Shown one piece after another: positions 16,223-24,024 of a DNA stretch of 37,475 bases (position 1 is the stretch's first letter; every line of letters starts with the position of its first letter). This stretch comes from Limiplasma sp036645955 (lineage in GTDB: Bacteria > Bacillota > Clostridia > Christensenellales > Aristaeellaceae), in NCBI GenBank assembly GCA_036645955.1, contig JAVXND010000023.1, forward strand, positions 1 through 37,475, read 5' to 3'. The notes under the pieces were generated by a model. The model worked only from the letters and a program-made list of their open reading frames with translations, did no database searches and was not told the origin of the DNA. A program made the translations under genes and the position numbers.

Positions 16223-17898
16223 GGCTCAACCTCCTTTGGGGCGGCGGTATCCTCGTAAATGCGCATGATGGGGTTGCCGTATGCGATGATGTTTACCGCA
16301 TCCGTCATGGCTTGCGTGGGGGCAAAGCCGCTGAAAACCGAATAGGTGGGGTTTTCAAGCAGGTAGCGTGCACCCTGTGCCATGGGGGTGATGCGTGCGC
16401 GGGAGGCGCTCGGCAAGGCGTTTAAGCCGCGCTCCAGCCCTGCCTTTGTCCATAGGTCCGAATAACCAACGGTGAGGTTCCCCGTTGTTTGCGCCAACAG
16501 CGTCTGCAACGCGTTTACGGCGCTTACATTCCAGTAGTCAAGCTCCAAATATCGGCCGTTTTCACGGCAACGCACAAGGGGCTGCTCATAGGCAAACTGG
16601 TAGGGATGCGCCTGCACCATGCCAATGCCTGTGCAGAGCATGCCAAGCGCCAAAGCCCCCGCAAAAATGCGGCGCATGCATTTGCGTGTGCGAAGCTTCC
16701 GCCAAAGCGTGCTTGTGCCATAAACGGCCAGTACAAGCAGGGGGCCGTAGAGAAAGTAAAAATGCCGCCAGCCGTTATAAACGCGCGTGCGCGTTAAGAG
16801 CGCAAAGCCAAGCGGCAACAGCCATAGCAGTGTGACCAACAGCAGTGAATAGGCGCGGCTGTTTTGAAGCAGTCCTGCGCGTTTGCGGACTATGGCGGCA
16901 ATGGCGGAAAGCTGACCCATAAAGGCCATCACCAGCAGCCACAACGGGGTGGTGGCGAGCATCATGTAGGGCAGATAGTACCAAGGCAGGGGAGCAGTGC
17001 TCGTGTCAAAAACAGCGCCGCGAAACAGCACAAAGCCGTTCCAGCGCTGAAAGGCCGTTGCGTTTTGAAACAGATAACGCACAAAGGCAAGCGGCTCACG
17101 CCAAAGCGCAGGGGTGAGAAGTGTGTAGAAGCAAAGCATGCTGAGCAATGTGACCAAATCCACCCGCAGGCAGCGCAATAGGCTTTTGCGCTCCCTGGCA
17201 AAATGCGCCAGCTGCCAACCCAGCACAAACAGGGCGCAAAGCCCCCAGACCGCAAAGCCAATCACCTTGGTGTTTGCGGCTAATGCACCAAAGAAAGCAA
17301 AGCAAAGCCCTCGCGGATAGCTGGTCTTTTGAAGCAAAAACAACCCCTGCCACAGCGTGCAAAGCACGAGGGACATGAGCACAACGTCCTTGTTATTGTA
17401 GTGTCCCTCGGCAAAAAAACGGGGAGAAAGCAATAAAAACAGCGCCGCAAGCAAGCCTGCGCCGCGTGAAAGACCCAACGCACGCACACAGGCGTACAGC
17501 GCAAAAGCGCCCAAGGTAAAATAGACCCAGCAGGCGCTATGCCAATAGAGCATGCGCGTGCTTTGCGGCATGGCGGGGTTCATGACCACCTGCGCCAGCG
17601 GATAAAACGCGCCGACACCGTGATCCCGCTCCATGCTCTGTGATATGGGCGTGAGCTGGCTGATGCTGACACTTTCCTGCTCGGACAGGCGTAAAAATGC
17701 AGCTTCATCCAGCCCAAACCTTTGGGCGTATTCCCAAAGGTTCATGCGCAGTATGTCCATTTCGTCCAGCTCATCCCAAGGCTGACCGTAACCGTTTACG
17801 GTGAAAAGCCCAAGGGCGAGAAATGCCGCGAAGAAAAGGCAAACCAGCGCACGCGCGGTGCGCGGGCTTGCCTTGCTGGTAACAGTGGTGTGGTGCAT
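16219..17898 (-). CDS. GT39-like membrane glycosyltransferase, copy 1
   Basis: GT-C class polytopic membrane protein, 559 aa from the ATG at 17898. That start is preferred over ATG at 17904 because AGAGGA (17910-17905) would abut the latter but sits 6 nt from the former. The first external loop carries YGQPWDELDEMD with the acidic pair at residues 42-43. SQSMERDHGVGAFY, PRFFAEGHYNNKDVVL, NTKVIGF, PWYYLPYMM and YNGWRHFYFL follow, mirroring copy 2. The C-terminal 100 residues form a soluble external region including LELDYWNVSAVNALQTL. The gene begins 12 nt after the gyrA stop, so it is probably transcribed with gyrase, an unusual position for an envelope glycosyltransferase. Substrate unknown; family assignment is by motif. 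Confidence 0.82.
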   Translation of the reverse strand: MHHTTVTSKASPRTARALVCLFFAAFLALGLFTVNGYGQPWDELDEMDILRMNLWEYAQRFGLDEAAFLRLSEQESVSISQLTPISQSMERDHGVGAFYPLAQVVMNPAMPQSTRMLYWHSACWVYFTLGAFALYACVRALGLSRGAGLLAALFLLLSPRFFAEGHYNNKDVVLMSLVLCTLWQGLFLLQKTSYPRGLCFAFFGALAANTKVIGFAVWGLCALFVLGWQLAHFARERKSLLRCLRVDLVTLLSMLCFYTLLTPALWREPLAFVRYLFQNATAFQRWNGFVLFRGAVFDTSTAPLPWYYLPYMMLATTPLWLLVMAFMGQLSAIAAIVRKRAGLLQNSRAYSLLLVTLLWLLPLGFALLTRTRVYNGWRHFYFLYGPLLVLAVYGTSTLWRKLRTRKCMRRIFAGALALGMLCTGIGMVQAHPYQFAYEQPLVRCRENGRYLELDYWNVSAVNALQTLLAQTTGNLTVGYSDLWTKAGLERGLNALPSASRARITPMAQGARYLLENPTYSVFSGFAPTQAMTDAVNIIAYGNPIMRIYEDTAAPKEVEP

Positions 17899-17910
17899 TT
17901 GCATTCCTCT

Positions 17911-20460
17911 TTAGATCTCGTTGGAGCCGTCTGCCAAGCTATCGTTGGAGATGGGGCGGTCTTCGTCGGAGCCCAGCAAAGCTTCGTTATCTGCTTCTTC
18001 ATCTGCAGCTTCAAGGGCTTCTTCAAGCTCCTCCTCTTCCTCCTGCTCGGCGCGGGCTACGGCTACGATTTGTGCGCTTTGCGCAATGCGCATCAACCGC
18101 ACGCCCTGCGTGTTGCGTCCGCTTTCGCGGATATCGGCCACGGCCATGCGAATGATCACGCCGTCGTCGGTAATGAGCAGGATGTCCTCCTCCATGCTTA
18201 CGGCGAGCTGTGCGGCCAAGAGGCCTGTTTTGTCGGTGAGGCTCATGGCGGCGATGCCCATGCCGTTGCGCCCCTGCTCGCGGTATTGCTCGGGGTTTGT
18301 GAGCTTGCCGTAGCCGTTTGTGGTAATGCCCAAAATCATCTGCTCCTCGCGGATGACGCACATGTCGATCATTTCATCCTCGTCGCGCAAGCGCATGGCG
18401 TGTACGCCCATGCCTGTGCGGCCGATGACGCGGATTTTTTCCTCGCTGAAGCGGAGCGCCTTGCCGAAGCGGCTGCCCAGCAACAGGCTTTGTGTGCCGT
18501 CGGTGAGCTCCACGGCGCGGAGCTCGTCGTCCTCCTTGAGGGTGATGGCGATCAGACCGTTTTTGCGCAGGTTGGCAAATTCGCTGTAGGGGGTGCGCTT
18601 GATCATGCCGCGCATGGTCATCATCACCAGGAAATGCTCGCCTGTGTCCTTTGGTACGGGGATCATGGCGGTGACCTTTTCATCGCCTGCTACCTGCAAG
18701 AGGTTGACAATGGCCATGCCGCGTGCGGTGCGCCCTGCCTCGGGAATCTGGTAGCATTTGAGCGTGTACACGCGCCCGCGGTTTGTGAAGAACATAATGT
18801 CCTCGTGGGTGTTGACAATGATCAAGCGCTCCACAAAGTCCTCGTCACGGGTACCCATGCCGCTTACGCCCTTGCCGCCGCGATGCTGTGCGCGGTAGGT
18901 GCTCTTGGGCAAGCGCTTTACATAGCCAAAGCGCGTCATGGTTACCACCATGTCCTCGCTTTGGATAAGGTCCGCAATGTCGATTTCACCTTCCATGTGG
19001 GTAAGCTCGGTGCGGCGGTCATCGGCAAATTTATCGCGGATGGCGGACATTTCTTCTTTGATAACGCCCATGAGCAAGGCTTCATCCGCCAGCAGTCCGC
19101 TCAGGTAGGCGATGGTTTTTTCAAGCTCTGCATATTCAGCCATGAGTTTGTCCTGCTCCAAGCCTGTTAAGCGTGCCAAGCGCATGTCCAAAATGGCCTG
19201 CGCCTGTTTTTCGCTGAACTCAAAGCGCTCCATTAAGCTATTGCGTGCGGAGCCAACGTCTGCACTGTGCTTGATGATTTCGACAATTTCGTCGATGTGG
19301 TCAAGCGCCTTGATTAAGCCCTCTAAGATATGGGCGCGTGCGGCGGCCTTGTCCAGATCGTACTGCGTGCGGCGGGTGACCACTTCTTTTTGGTGGCGAA
19401 TGTAGTGGTAGAGCATTTCGCGGAGCGTGAGCACCTTTGGTTCGCCATCCACAAGCGCAAGCATGTTTGCGCCAAAGGTTTCCTGCATTTGCGTATGCTT
19501 GTAGAGGTAGTTTAAAATAATGGTGGGGTGTACGTCGCGCTTTAATTCCACCACAACGCGCATGCCGTTGCGGTCGCTTTCGTCGCGGATGTCGCTGATG
19601 CCGTCCAAACGTTTTTCGTGTACCAGCTCCGCAATTTTTTCCACCAGCTTGGCTTTGTTGACCATGTAGGGGATTTCGGTGACCACAATGCGGTTGCGGT
19701 TGTTGGGCATGGCTTCGATTTCGGTGCGCGCGCGAACAAAAATGCGGCCGCGCCCCGTGTGATAGGCCGCGCGAATGCCCGCATGCCCAAGCACAATGCC
19801 GCCCGTGGGAAAGTCGGGGCCTTTGATGAACTGCATCAGATCATCCACCGTGCAATCGGGGTGATCAATCATGTGGATACAGCCGTCCACCACCTCGCGC
19901 AGGTTATGCGGGGGGATGTTGGTGGCCATGCCCACGGCAATGCCGCTGGAACCGTTTACCAAGAGGTTGGGGTAACGGCTGGGCAGTACGGTAGGCTGCA
20001 GAAGGGTTTCATCGAAGTTGGGGCAAAAATCGACGGTGTCCTTGTCGATTTCGCCAAGCAGGTGCATGGACAATTTGGCAAGGCGGGCTTCCGTGTAACG
20101 CATGGCGGCCGCGCCGTCGCCGTCTACGGAGCCGAAGTTGCCCTGACCCTCCACCAGCAGGTAGCGAATGCTAAAATCCTGCGCCAGGCGCACCATGGCA
20201 TCGTACACACTGCTATCGCCATGCGGGTGAAACTTACCCAAAACGTCGCCGACAATGCGCGCGCTTTTGCGGTAAGGCTTATCAGGGGTCATGCCCAGCT
20301 CGTTCATGGCGTAGAGGATGCGGCGGTGAACAGGCTTTAAACCGTCGCGCACATCCGGCAGTGCGCGGTTGATGATCACCGCCATGGCGTAGCTGATGAA
20401 CGACTTTTTGAGTTCGTGCTCTAAATCCATGGGAATTAGCTTATCTTGAATGGTTGACAT
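17911..20460 (-). CDS. gyrA: DNA gyrase subunit A
   Basis: Breakage-reunion subunit of DNA gyrase, which introduces negative supercoils with GyrB. It is 849 aa. The catalytic tyrosine is Tyr122 in MRYTEARLAKLS. The quinolone-resistance region HPHGDSSVYDAMVRLAQ has Ser83 and Asp87, the susceptible-type residues in E. coli numbering. The C-terminal domain contains QHRGGKG, a GyrA box with one substitution, which marks it as GyrA and not ParC. The last 50 residues form an acidic tail rich in Glu/Asp, a type known to tune supercoiling in some gyrases. The ATG at 20460 has GAGGAG about 12 nt upstream, slightly far. gyrB lies 46 nt upstream in the same operon. A long ORF on the opposite strand is a shadow. 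Confidence 0.96.
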   Translation of the reverse strand: MSTIQDKLIPMDLEHELKKSFISYAMAVIINRALPDVRDGLKPVHRRILYAMNELGMTPDKPYRKSARIVGDVLGKFHPHGDSSVYDAMVRLAQDFSIRYLLVEGQGNFGSVDGDGAAAMRYTEARLAKLSMHLLGEIDKDTVDFCPNFDETLLQPTVLPSRYPNLLVNGSSGIAVGMATNIPPHNLREVVDGCIHMIDHPDCTVDDLMQFIKGPDFPTGGIVLGHAGIRAAYHTGRGRIFVRARTEIEAMPNNRNRIVVTEIPYMVNKAKLVEKIAELVHEKRLDGISDIRDESDRNGMRVVVELKRDVHPTIILNYLYKHTQMQETFGANMLALVDGEPKVLTLREMLYHYIRHQKEVVTRRTQYDLDKAAARAHILEGLIKALDHIDEIVEIIKHSADVGSARNSLMERFEFSEKQAQAILDMRLARLTGLEQDKLMAEYAELEKTIAYLSGLLADEALLMGVIKEEMSAIRDKFADDRRTELTHMEGEIDIADLIQSEDMVVTMTRFGYVKRLPKSTYRAQHRGGKGVSGMGTRDEDFVERLIIVNTHEDIMFFTNRGRVYTLKCYQIPEAGRTARGMAIVNLLQVAGDEKVTAMIPVPKDTGEHFLVMMTMRGMIKRTPYSEFANLRKNGLIAITLKEDDELRAVELTDGTQSLLLGSRFGKALRFSEEKIRVIGRTGMGVHAMRLRDEDEMIDMCVIREEQMILGITTNGYGKLTNPEQYREQGRNGMGIAAMSLTDKTGLLAAQLAVSMEEDILLITDDGVIIRMAVADIRESGRNTQGVRLMRIAQSAQIVAVARAEQEEEEELEEALEAADEEADNEALLGSDEDRPISNDSLADGSNEI

Positions 20461-20506
20461 GCAGGAAGATCACTCCTCAAGGTTATAATGGCTTGCGCAA
20501 GCCCCG

Positions 20507-22537
20507 TTAAATATCCAAATCGGTTACGAGCTTCGCGTTTGCCTCGATGAACTCCTTGCGTGGCTCTACTTTATCGCCCATGAGCAGGCTCATGATTTCA
20601 TCTGCGGCCATGGCATCCTCCACGGTCACGCGCATCATGGTGCGCGTTTCGGGGTTCATGGTGGTTTGCCAAAGCTGCTCGTTAGACATTTCGCCCAAGC
20701 CTTTGTAGCGCTGAATTTCGGGCTTGGGGTCGCGGCCGATTTCGGTCATGAGCTTTTCAAGCTCTTCATCGTTGTAGACATAGTATTCCTTCTTGCCCTT
20801 GGTAACCTTGTAAAGCGGCGGCATGGCGATGTAGACATAGCCGTTTTCCACCAAGGGGCGCATGTAGCGGTAAAAGAAGGTGAGCATCAAAATGCGGATG
20901 TGTGCCCCGTCCACGTCGGCATCCGTCATGCAGACAATGCGGTGATAGCGCAGCTTTTCCAAGCTGAACTCGTCGCCGTAGCCACAGCCGAAGGCGGTGA
21001 TCATGGCGCGGATTTCGATGTTGGAAAGGGCGCGGTCGATGCGTACCTTTTCCACGTTTAGAATTTTGCCGCGAAGGGGCAAAATGGCTTGAAAGAAGCG
21101 ATCTCGTCCCGTTTTGGCACTGCCGCCTGCGCTGTCGCCCTCTACGAGGAAAATTTCGCATTTGGAGGGGTCGCGCTCGGAGCAATCGGCCAGCTTACCA
21201 GGCAGGCTGGCGCTTTCCAGCACCGTTTTGCGGCGTGTAAGCTCGCGGGCTTTGCGGGCGGCTTCACGTGCGCGTGCGGCACCCACACAGCGGTCTAAAA
21301 TGGAGCGGCCGATGGTTGGGTTTTCGCCCAAAAAGGTGGAGAGCTTTTCGTACACCAAGCCGTCTACAATGCCGCGAACCTCGCTGTTGCCAAGCTTGCT
21401 CTTGGTTTGGCCTTCAAACTGGGGGTCGATTAATTTTACGCTGATAATGGCGGCGATGCTCTCGCGGACATCCTCGCTTTTGAGGTTGGGGTCGGCATCC
21501 TTGAGGAACTTAAACTGGCGGCCGTATTCGTTGATAACGCGCGTTAAGGCGGTGGAAAAGCCCGTCAGATGGGTGCCGCCCTCGGGGGTGTGGATGTTGT
21601 TAGCGAAGCTGTAGATGTTTTCTTGGTAGGTATCGTTGTATTGCAGGGCAACCTCAACGGTGGTGTTTTTGACCAAGCCTTCTACGTAGATGGGCTCCTC
21701 AAACAGCACCTCTTTGTTTTTGTTGAGGTATTTGACAAACTCCACAATGCCGCCCTCGTAGTGGTATACACGCTCGTCCACAGGGTCTACGCGCTCATCG
21801 GTTAAGGTAATGCGGATGCCCTTATTGAGGAATGCCATTTCGCGCAAGCGCACCTTTAAAATGTTGAATTGGAAATCGCCCGTTTCAAAAATACCGTCTG
21901 GCACCTCCTCGGTGCGTACATCGGGCCAAAATTGGATGGTGGTGCCTGTGCGGTCGGTGGGGCCTATGACGCGCAGGTCGTAGAGCACCTTGCCGCGAGC
22001 GTATTCCTGCTCGTGGATTTTGCCGTCCTGGTATACGGTCACCTTAAAATGGCCGCTGAGGGCGTTGACAACGCTTGCGCCTACGCCGTGCAGGCCGCCA
22101 GATACCTTGTAGCCTTCACCGCCGAATTTGCCGCCTGCGTGCAAAATGGTGAGGCACACCTCAACTGCAGGGCGGCCTAGCTTGGGGTGAATGCCAACAG
22201 GGAAGCCGCGGCCGTTGTCGCGTACCTCACAGCTGCCGTCCTTGTGCAAAAAAACATTGACGTCTGTGCAGTAGCCAGCCAGCGCTTCGTCGATCGCGTT
22301 GTCTACAATTTCATAAACGCAATGGTGCAGCCCGCGAAAATCCGTGCTGCCTATGTACATGCCCGGCCGCTTGCGCACGGCCTCCAAGCCCTCCAACACC
22401 TGAATTTGCGTTTCGTCGTAAGCGTTCAAGTTAACGGCGGAGGCGATGGTGGCGGAGGAATGGGATTGTGTGTCGGCATTTTCCTGCTCGGCGGTTGGCA
22501 TGAACTCTTCATTTTGATCGGGGTTTTGTTCGGTCAC
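20507..22537 (-). CDS. gyrB: DNA gyrase subunit B
   Basis: ATPase subunit of DNA gyrase, 676 aa from GTG at 22537. That start is chosen because AAAGGGAG lies 9 nt upstream; a TTG at 22588 has no ribosome site. The GHKL ATPase has EIVDNAIDEALAGYC, DNGRGFPVG and GGLHGVGASVVNALS. The TOPRIM domain has FLVEGDSAGGSAKTGRDR, LPLRGKILNVEK and DADVDGAHIRILMLTFFYR. There is no large insertion of the proteobacterial type. About 35 polar residues precede the conserved core QIQVLEGLEAVRKRPGMYIG. It heads an operon with gyrA and the GT39-like pair, and a strongly structured leader of about 100 nt lies upstream. Pairing with a GyrA-box protein supports gyrB over parE. Confidence 0.95.
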   Translation of the reverse strand: MTEQNPDQNEEFMPTAEQENADTQSHSSATIASAVNLNAYDETQIQVLEGLEAVRKRPGMYIGSTDFRGLHHCVYEIVDNAIDEALAGYCTDVNVFLHKDGSCEVRDNGRGFPVGIHPKLGRPAVEVCLTILHAGGKFGGEGYKVSGGLHGVGASVVNALSGHFKVTVYQDGKIHEQEYARGKVLYDLRVIGPTDRTGTTIQFWPDVRTEEVPDGIFETGDFQFNILKVRLREMAFLNKGIRITLTDERVDPVDERVYHYEGGIVEFVKYLNKNKEVLFEEPIYVEGLVKNTTVEVALQYNDTYQENIYSFANNIHTPEGGTHLTGFSTALTRVINEYGRQFKFLKDADPNLKSEDVRESIAAIISVKLIDPQFEGQTKSKLGNSEVRGIVDGLVYEKLSTFLGENPTIGRSILDRCVGAARAREAARKARELTRRKTVLESASLPGKLADCSERDPSKCEIFLVEGDSAGGSAKTGRDRFFQAILPLRGKILNVEKVRIDRALSNIEIRAMITAFGCGYGDEFSLEKLRYHRIVCMTDADVDGAHIRILMLTFFYRYMRPLVENGYVYIAMPPLYKVTKGKKEYYVYNDEELEKLMTEIGRDPKPEIQRYKGLGEMSNEQLWQTTMNPETRTMMRVTVEDAMAADEIMSLLMGDKVEPRKEFIEANAKLVTDLDI

Positions 22538-22550
22538 AGAATTACACTCC

Positions 22551-22640
22551 CTTTGGCTCTTTTTGAGCGGTTTGCGCGGGCTATACAAGCAATGGAAAGC
22601 CGCCTGCGCGCAAACCGTGAAACATAGGCGGTAACCTATG
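22551..22640 (-). promoter_or_regulatory. Structured gyrB leader
   Basis: Three inverted repeats fill the predicted leader. CATAGG-6 nt-CCTATG (22623-22640) spans the predicted start point. A perfect 11-bp stem (22568-22578 with 22607-22617) encloses a further GGCT/AGCC pairing. A small GCTC/GAGC hairpin (22556-22568) ends just before the ribosome site. The arrangement suggests mRNA structure control or an operator at the start point. No known riboswitch class is recognised, and gyrase genes are often controlled by supercoiling, so this is inference. Confidence 0.5.
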
Positions 22641-22641
22641 C

Positions 22642-22669
22642 ATTATAACATTTTTTTGCGTTTTTGCAA
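22642..22669 (-). promoter_or_regulatory. gyrB operon promoter
   Basis: On the minus strand TTGCAA (22669-22664), a 16-nt spacer and TATAAT (22647-22642), with TGT directly upstream of the -10, form a strong extended -10 promoter. A second TATAAT-like element (22687-22682) within an alternating TA tract lies further upstream and may be a weaker tandem promoter. Confidence 0.75.
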
Positions 22670-22709
22670 AGGGGTTTCTTCATTATATATACTTTCGACA
22701 GATATACAC

Positions 22710-22735
22710 AAAAAAGCTGCCCTTCGGCAGCTTTT
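22710..22735 (-). terminator. Intrinsic terminator of the peptidoglycan-binding protein gene
   Basis: Read on the minus strand, GCTGCC-GAAG-GGCAGC is followed by six T residues (plus-strand A-run 22710-22715). The stem is 6 bp with a GNRA-like tetraloop, extended by flanking A/T pairs. It lies about 28 nt after the stop at 22763 and separates that gene from the gyrB promoter. Confidence 0.88.
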
Positions 22736-22762
22736 GAATGTGATCAAAGAGGGGTTTGCTTG

Positions 22763-23569
22763 TCAGGGCACGGGGGTTACCTTGGGGGCTAGCACCGCGC
22801 CGTTGTACTGCCCTTCGCTTACGGTGCCAGTAACGGGTTTGCCCGTATCGGCCTGCCACTTTTCGACTGCGGCTTTGGTGCCCTTGTTGTAGTAGCCAAG
22901 CTCGTCTTCACCCAAGCTGTAGCCCTTGTCCCTCAGGTAAACTTGGAATTTTTTGGTTGTGGCGCCCTTGCTTCCCATGGAAAGCACAAAGCCGCCGCCA
23001 ACCTTGGATTTTGTATCTTTATTTAACAGCGCAAGGGTTTTGGTGCCTGCAACACCATCGGCACGAATGCCTTTTTTGTATTGAAACTTTTTAACGGCGG
23101 CATAGGTGAGGTCACCGTATACGCCGTCGGCACTGCCGTTGTAACAGCCTGCGGCTTTGAGCGCCTTTTGCAAGGACTTTACGCGCGAGCCTGTGCAGCC
23201 GTAATACAAGGAACGCGGGTTTTTGGGCGCGTCGGCGTTGATGAGGTCTTTTTGAGTAACTTTATTAATGGCACTGCTGCCTCCGTCATACAAGGCTTTC
23301 AGGGTTTTGTTACCCGGCTTGCCATCGGCGGTAATGCCCAAGCGCTTTTGGTACTTAATAACCGCCCTGCGGGTGGAGGGGCCGAAGCTGCCGTCGATTG
23401 CGCCGCTATAGCAACCCTTTGCCTTGAGAGCATTTTGCATTTTGCGTACATTGTCGCTCTGCTCTCCGTAAGGAATTGTATCATAAGCCAAAGCGGTTGC
23501 TACAATGGACAGAACAAGGATCAAAGCCATGGTAAAGGCAATGACGCTATGAGAAATTCGGCTACGCAT
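22763..23569 (-). CDS. Secreted protein with three peptidoglycan-binding (PG_binding_1) repeats
   Basis: Exported protein of 268 aa that should bind cell-wall peptidoglycan. The start at 23569 is chosen over 23599 because AAGGGGG lies 7 nt upstream. Residues 1-28 are a signal peptide or anchor ending in TALA. Three repeats follow: YGEQSDNVRKMQNALKAKG to TLKALY; YGCTGSRVKSLQKALKAAG to TLALLN; and a diverged third from MGSKGATTKKFQVYLRDKG. The first two keep the DG.(F/Y)G...(R/Y)AV..(F/Y)Q core of the family. No catalytic hydrolase, amidase or L,D-transpeptidase domain is attached, so it may be an accessory wall protein. It has its own terminator and is divergent from the sigma-factor remnant. 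Confidence 0.88.
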   Translation of the reverse strand: MRSRISHSVIAFTMALILVLSIVATALAYDTIPYGEQSDNVRKMQNALKAKGCYSGAIDGSFGPSTRRAVIKYQKRLGITADGKPGNKTLKALYDGGSSAINKVTQKDLINADAPKNPRSLYYGCTGSRVKSLQKALKAAGCYNGSADGVYGDLTYAAVKKFQYKKGIRADGVAGTKTLALLNKDTKSKVGGGFVLSMGSKGATTKKFQVYLRDKGYSLGEDELGYYNKGTKAAVEKWQADTGKPVTGTVSEGQYNGAVLAPKVTPVP

Positions 23570-23632
23570 AGGATAACCCCCTTGTTGTTGATTGGTCATG
23601 GAACGCTTATCAAGCTACCATTTTACGTTTAT

Positions 23633-23661
23633 AGTATACAACAGGATTGTAAAAAAAGCAA
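23633..23661 (-). promoter_or_regulatory. Promoter of the peptidoglycan-binding protein gene
   Basis: On the minus strand TTGCTT (23661-23656) and TATACT (23638-23633) are separated by 17 nt. The -10 lacks the TGn extension seen at most other promoters here. It lies about 65 nt before the chosen start codon. Confidence 0.5.
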
Positions 23662-23664
23662 AGG

Positions 23665-23679
23665 GAATCCACAGGATTC
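23665..23679. promoter_or_regulatory. Operator-like dyad in a divergent intergenic region
   Basis: GAATCC-ACA-GGATTC is a perfect 6-bp dyad with a 3-nt centre. It lies immediately upstream of the -35 of the peptidoglycan-binding gene and about 118 nt before the sigma-remnant start. Position and symmetry fit a dimeric regulator site, but no regulator is identified. Confidence 0.35.
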
Positions 23680-23796
23680 AACCATATTGTTACAAAGGTT
23701 ATTTTCCGAAAAAAACAAAGAAATTTTGCAAAATATGGTTCAAAAACGAATTTGAATCGTCTATTGGATATGGATATGAAGGAGGTGAGCGGGAGG

Positions 23797-24024
23797 ATGG
23801 AGGTTGTCACAAGCTCTGACGGCGCCATGGAGCAAAAGCTGATCCGACTGGTGGAGGAATACCAGACCTGCCTGCGCCGCATGTGCTATGCGCTTTTGCG
23901 AGATGAGGACGAGGCGCAGGACGCGGTGCAAGAAACGTTTCTAAAAGCGTACAAAGCAATGGCTGCATTTCGCGGCGAATGCAATGAAAAAACATGGCTG
24001 ATGCGAAGGGAGAGGGCAAAGTGA
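23797..24024 (+). pseudogene. Truncated ECF-type sigma factor (region 2 only)
   Basis: The 75-aa product matches only region 2 of an ECF sigma factor, the part that binds core RNA polymerase and the -10 element: LVEEYQTCLRRMCYALLRDE, DAVQETFLKAYKAMAAFRG, then EKTWLM. A full ECF sigma factor of 160-190 aa would continue through the rest of region 2.4 and a region 4 helix-turn-helix. Here it ends at once in RRERAK, and neither other frame continues the homology. AAGGAGGTGA, 8 nt before ATG 23797, is an excellent ribosome site. CGTCTA at 23758-23763 resembles an ECF-type -10, but only a weak GGTTC fits a -35. The stop overlaps the next start as GTGA, typical of sigma/anti-sigma pairs. An internal deletion is the simplest explanation; whether the stub still acts is unknown. 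Confidence 0.75.

Noticed and set aside
17722..19170. 482-codon open frame antisense to gyrA and the adjoining gene
   Set aside because: It is a mirror of gyrA codon usage (His, Ala, Val rich), has no ribosome site and crosses two real genes.
22581..22625. 14-codon ORF in the gyrB leader
   Set aside because: It has no ribosome site, starts only about 10 nt after the predicted transcript start and its codons are part of the stem-loop.
23752..23796. Upstream TTG start for the sigma remnant
   Set aside because: It would precede the AAGGAGGTGA site that clearly serves ATG 23797.
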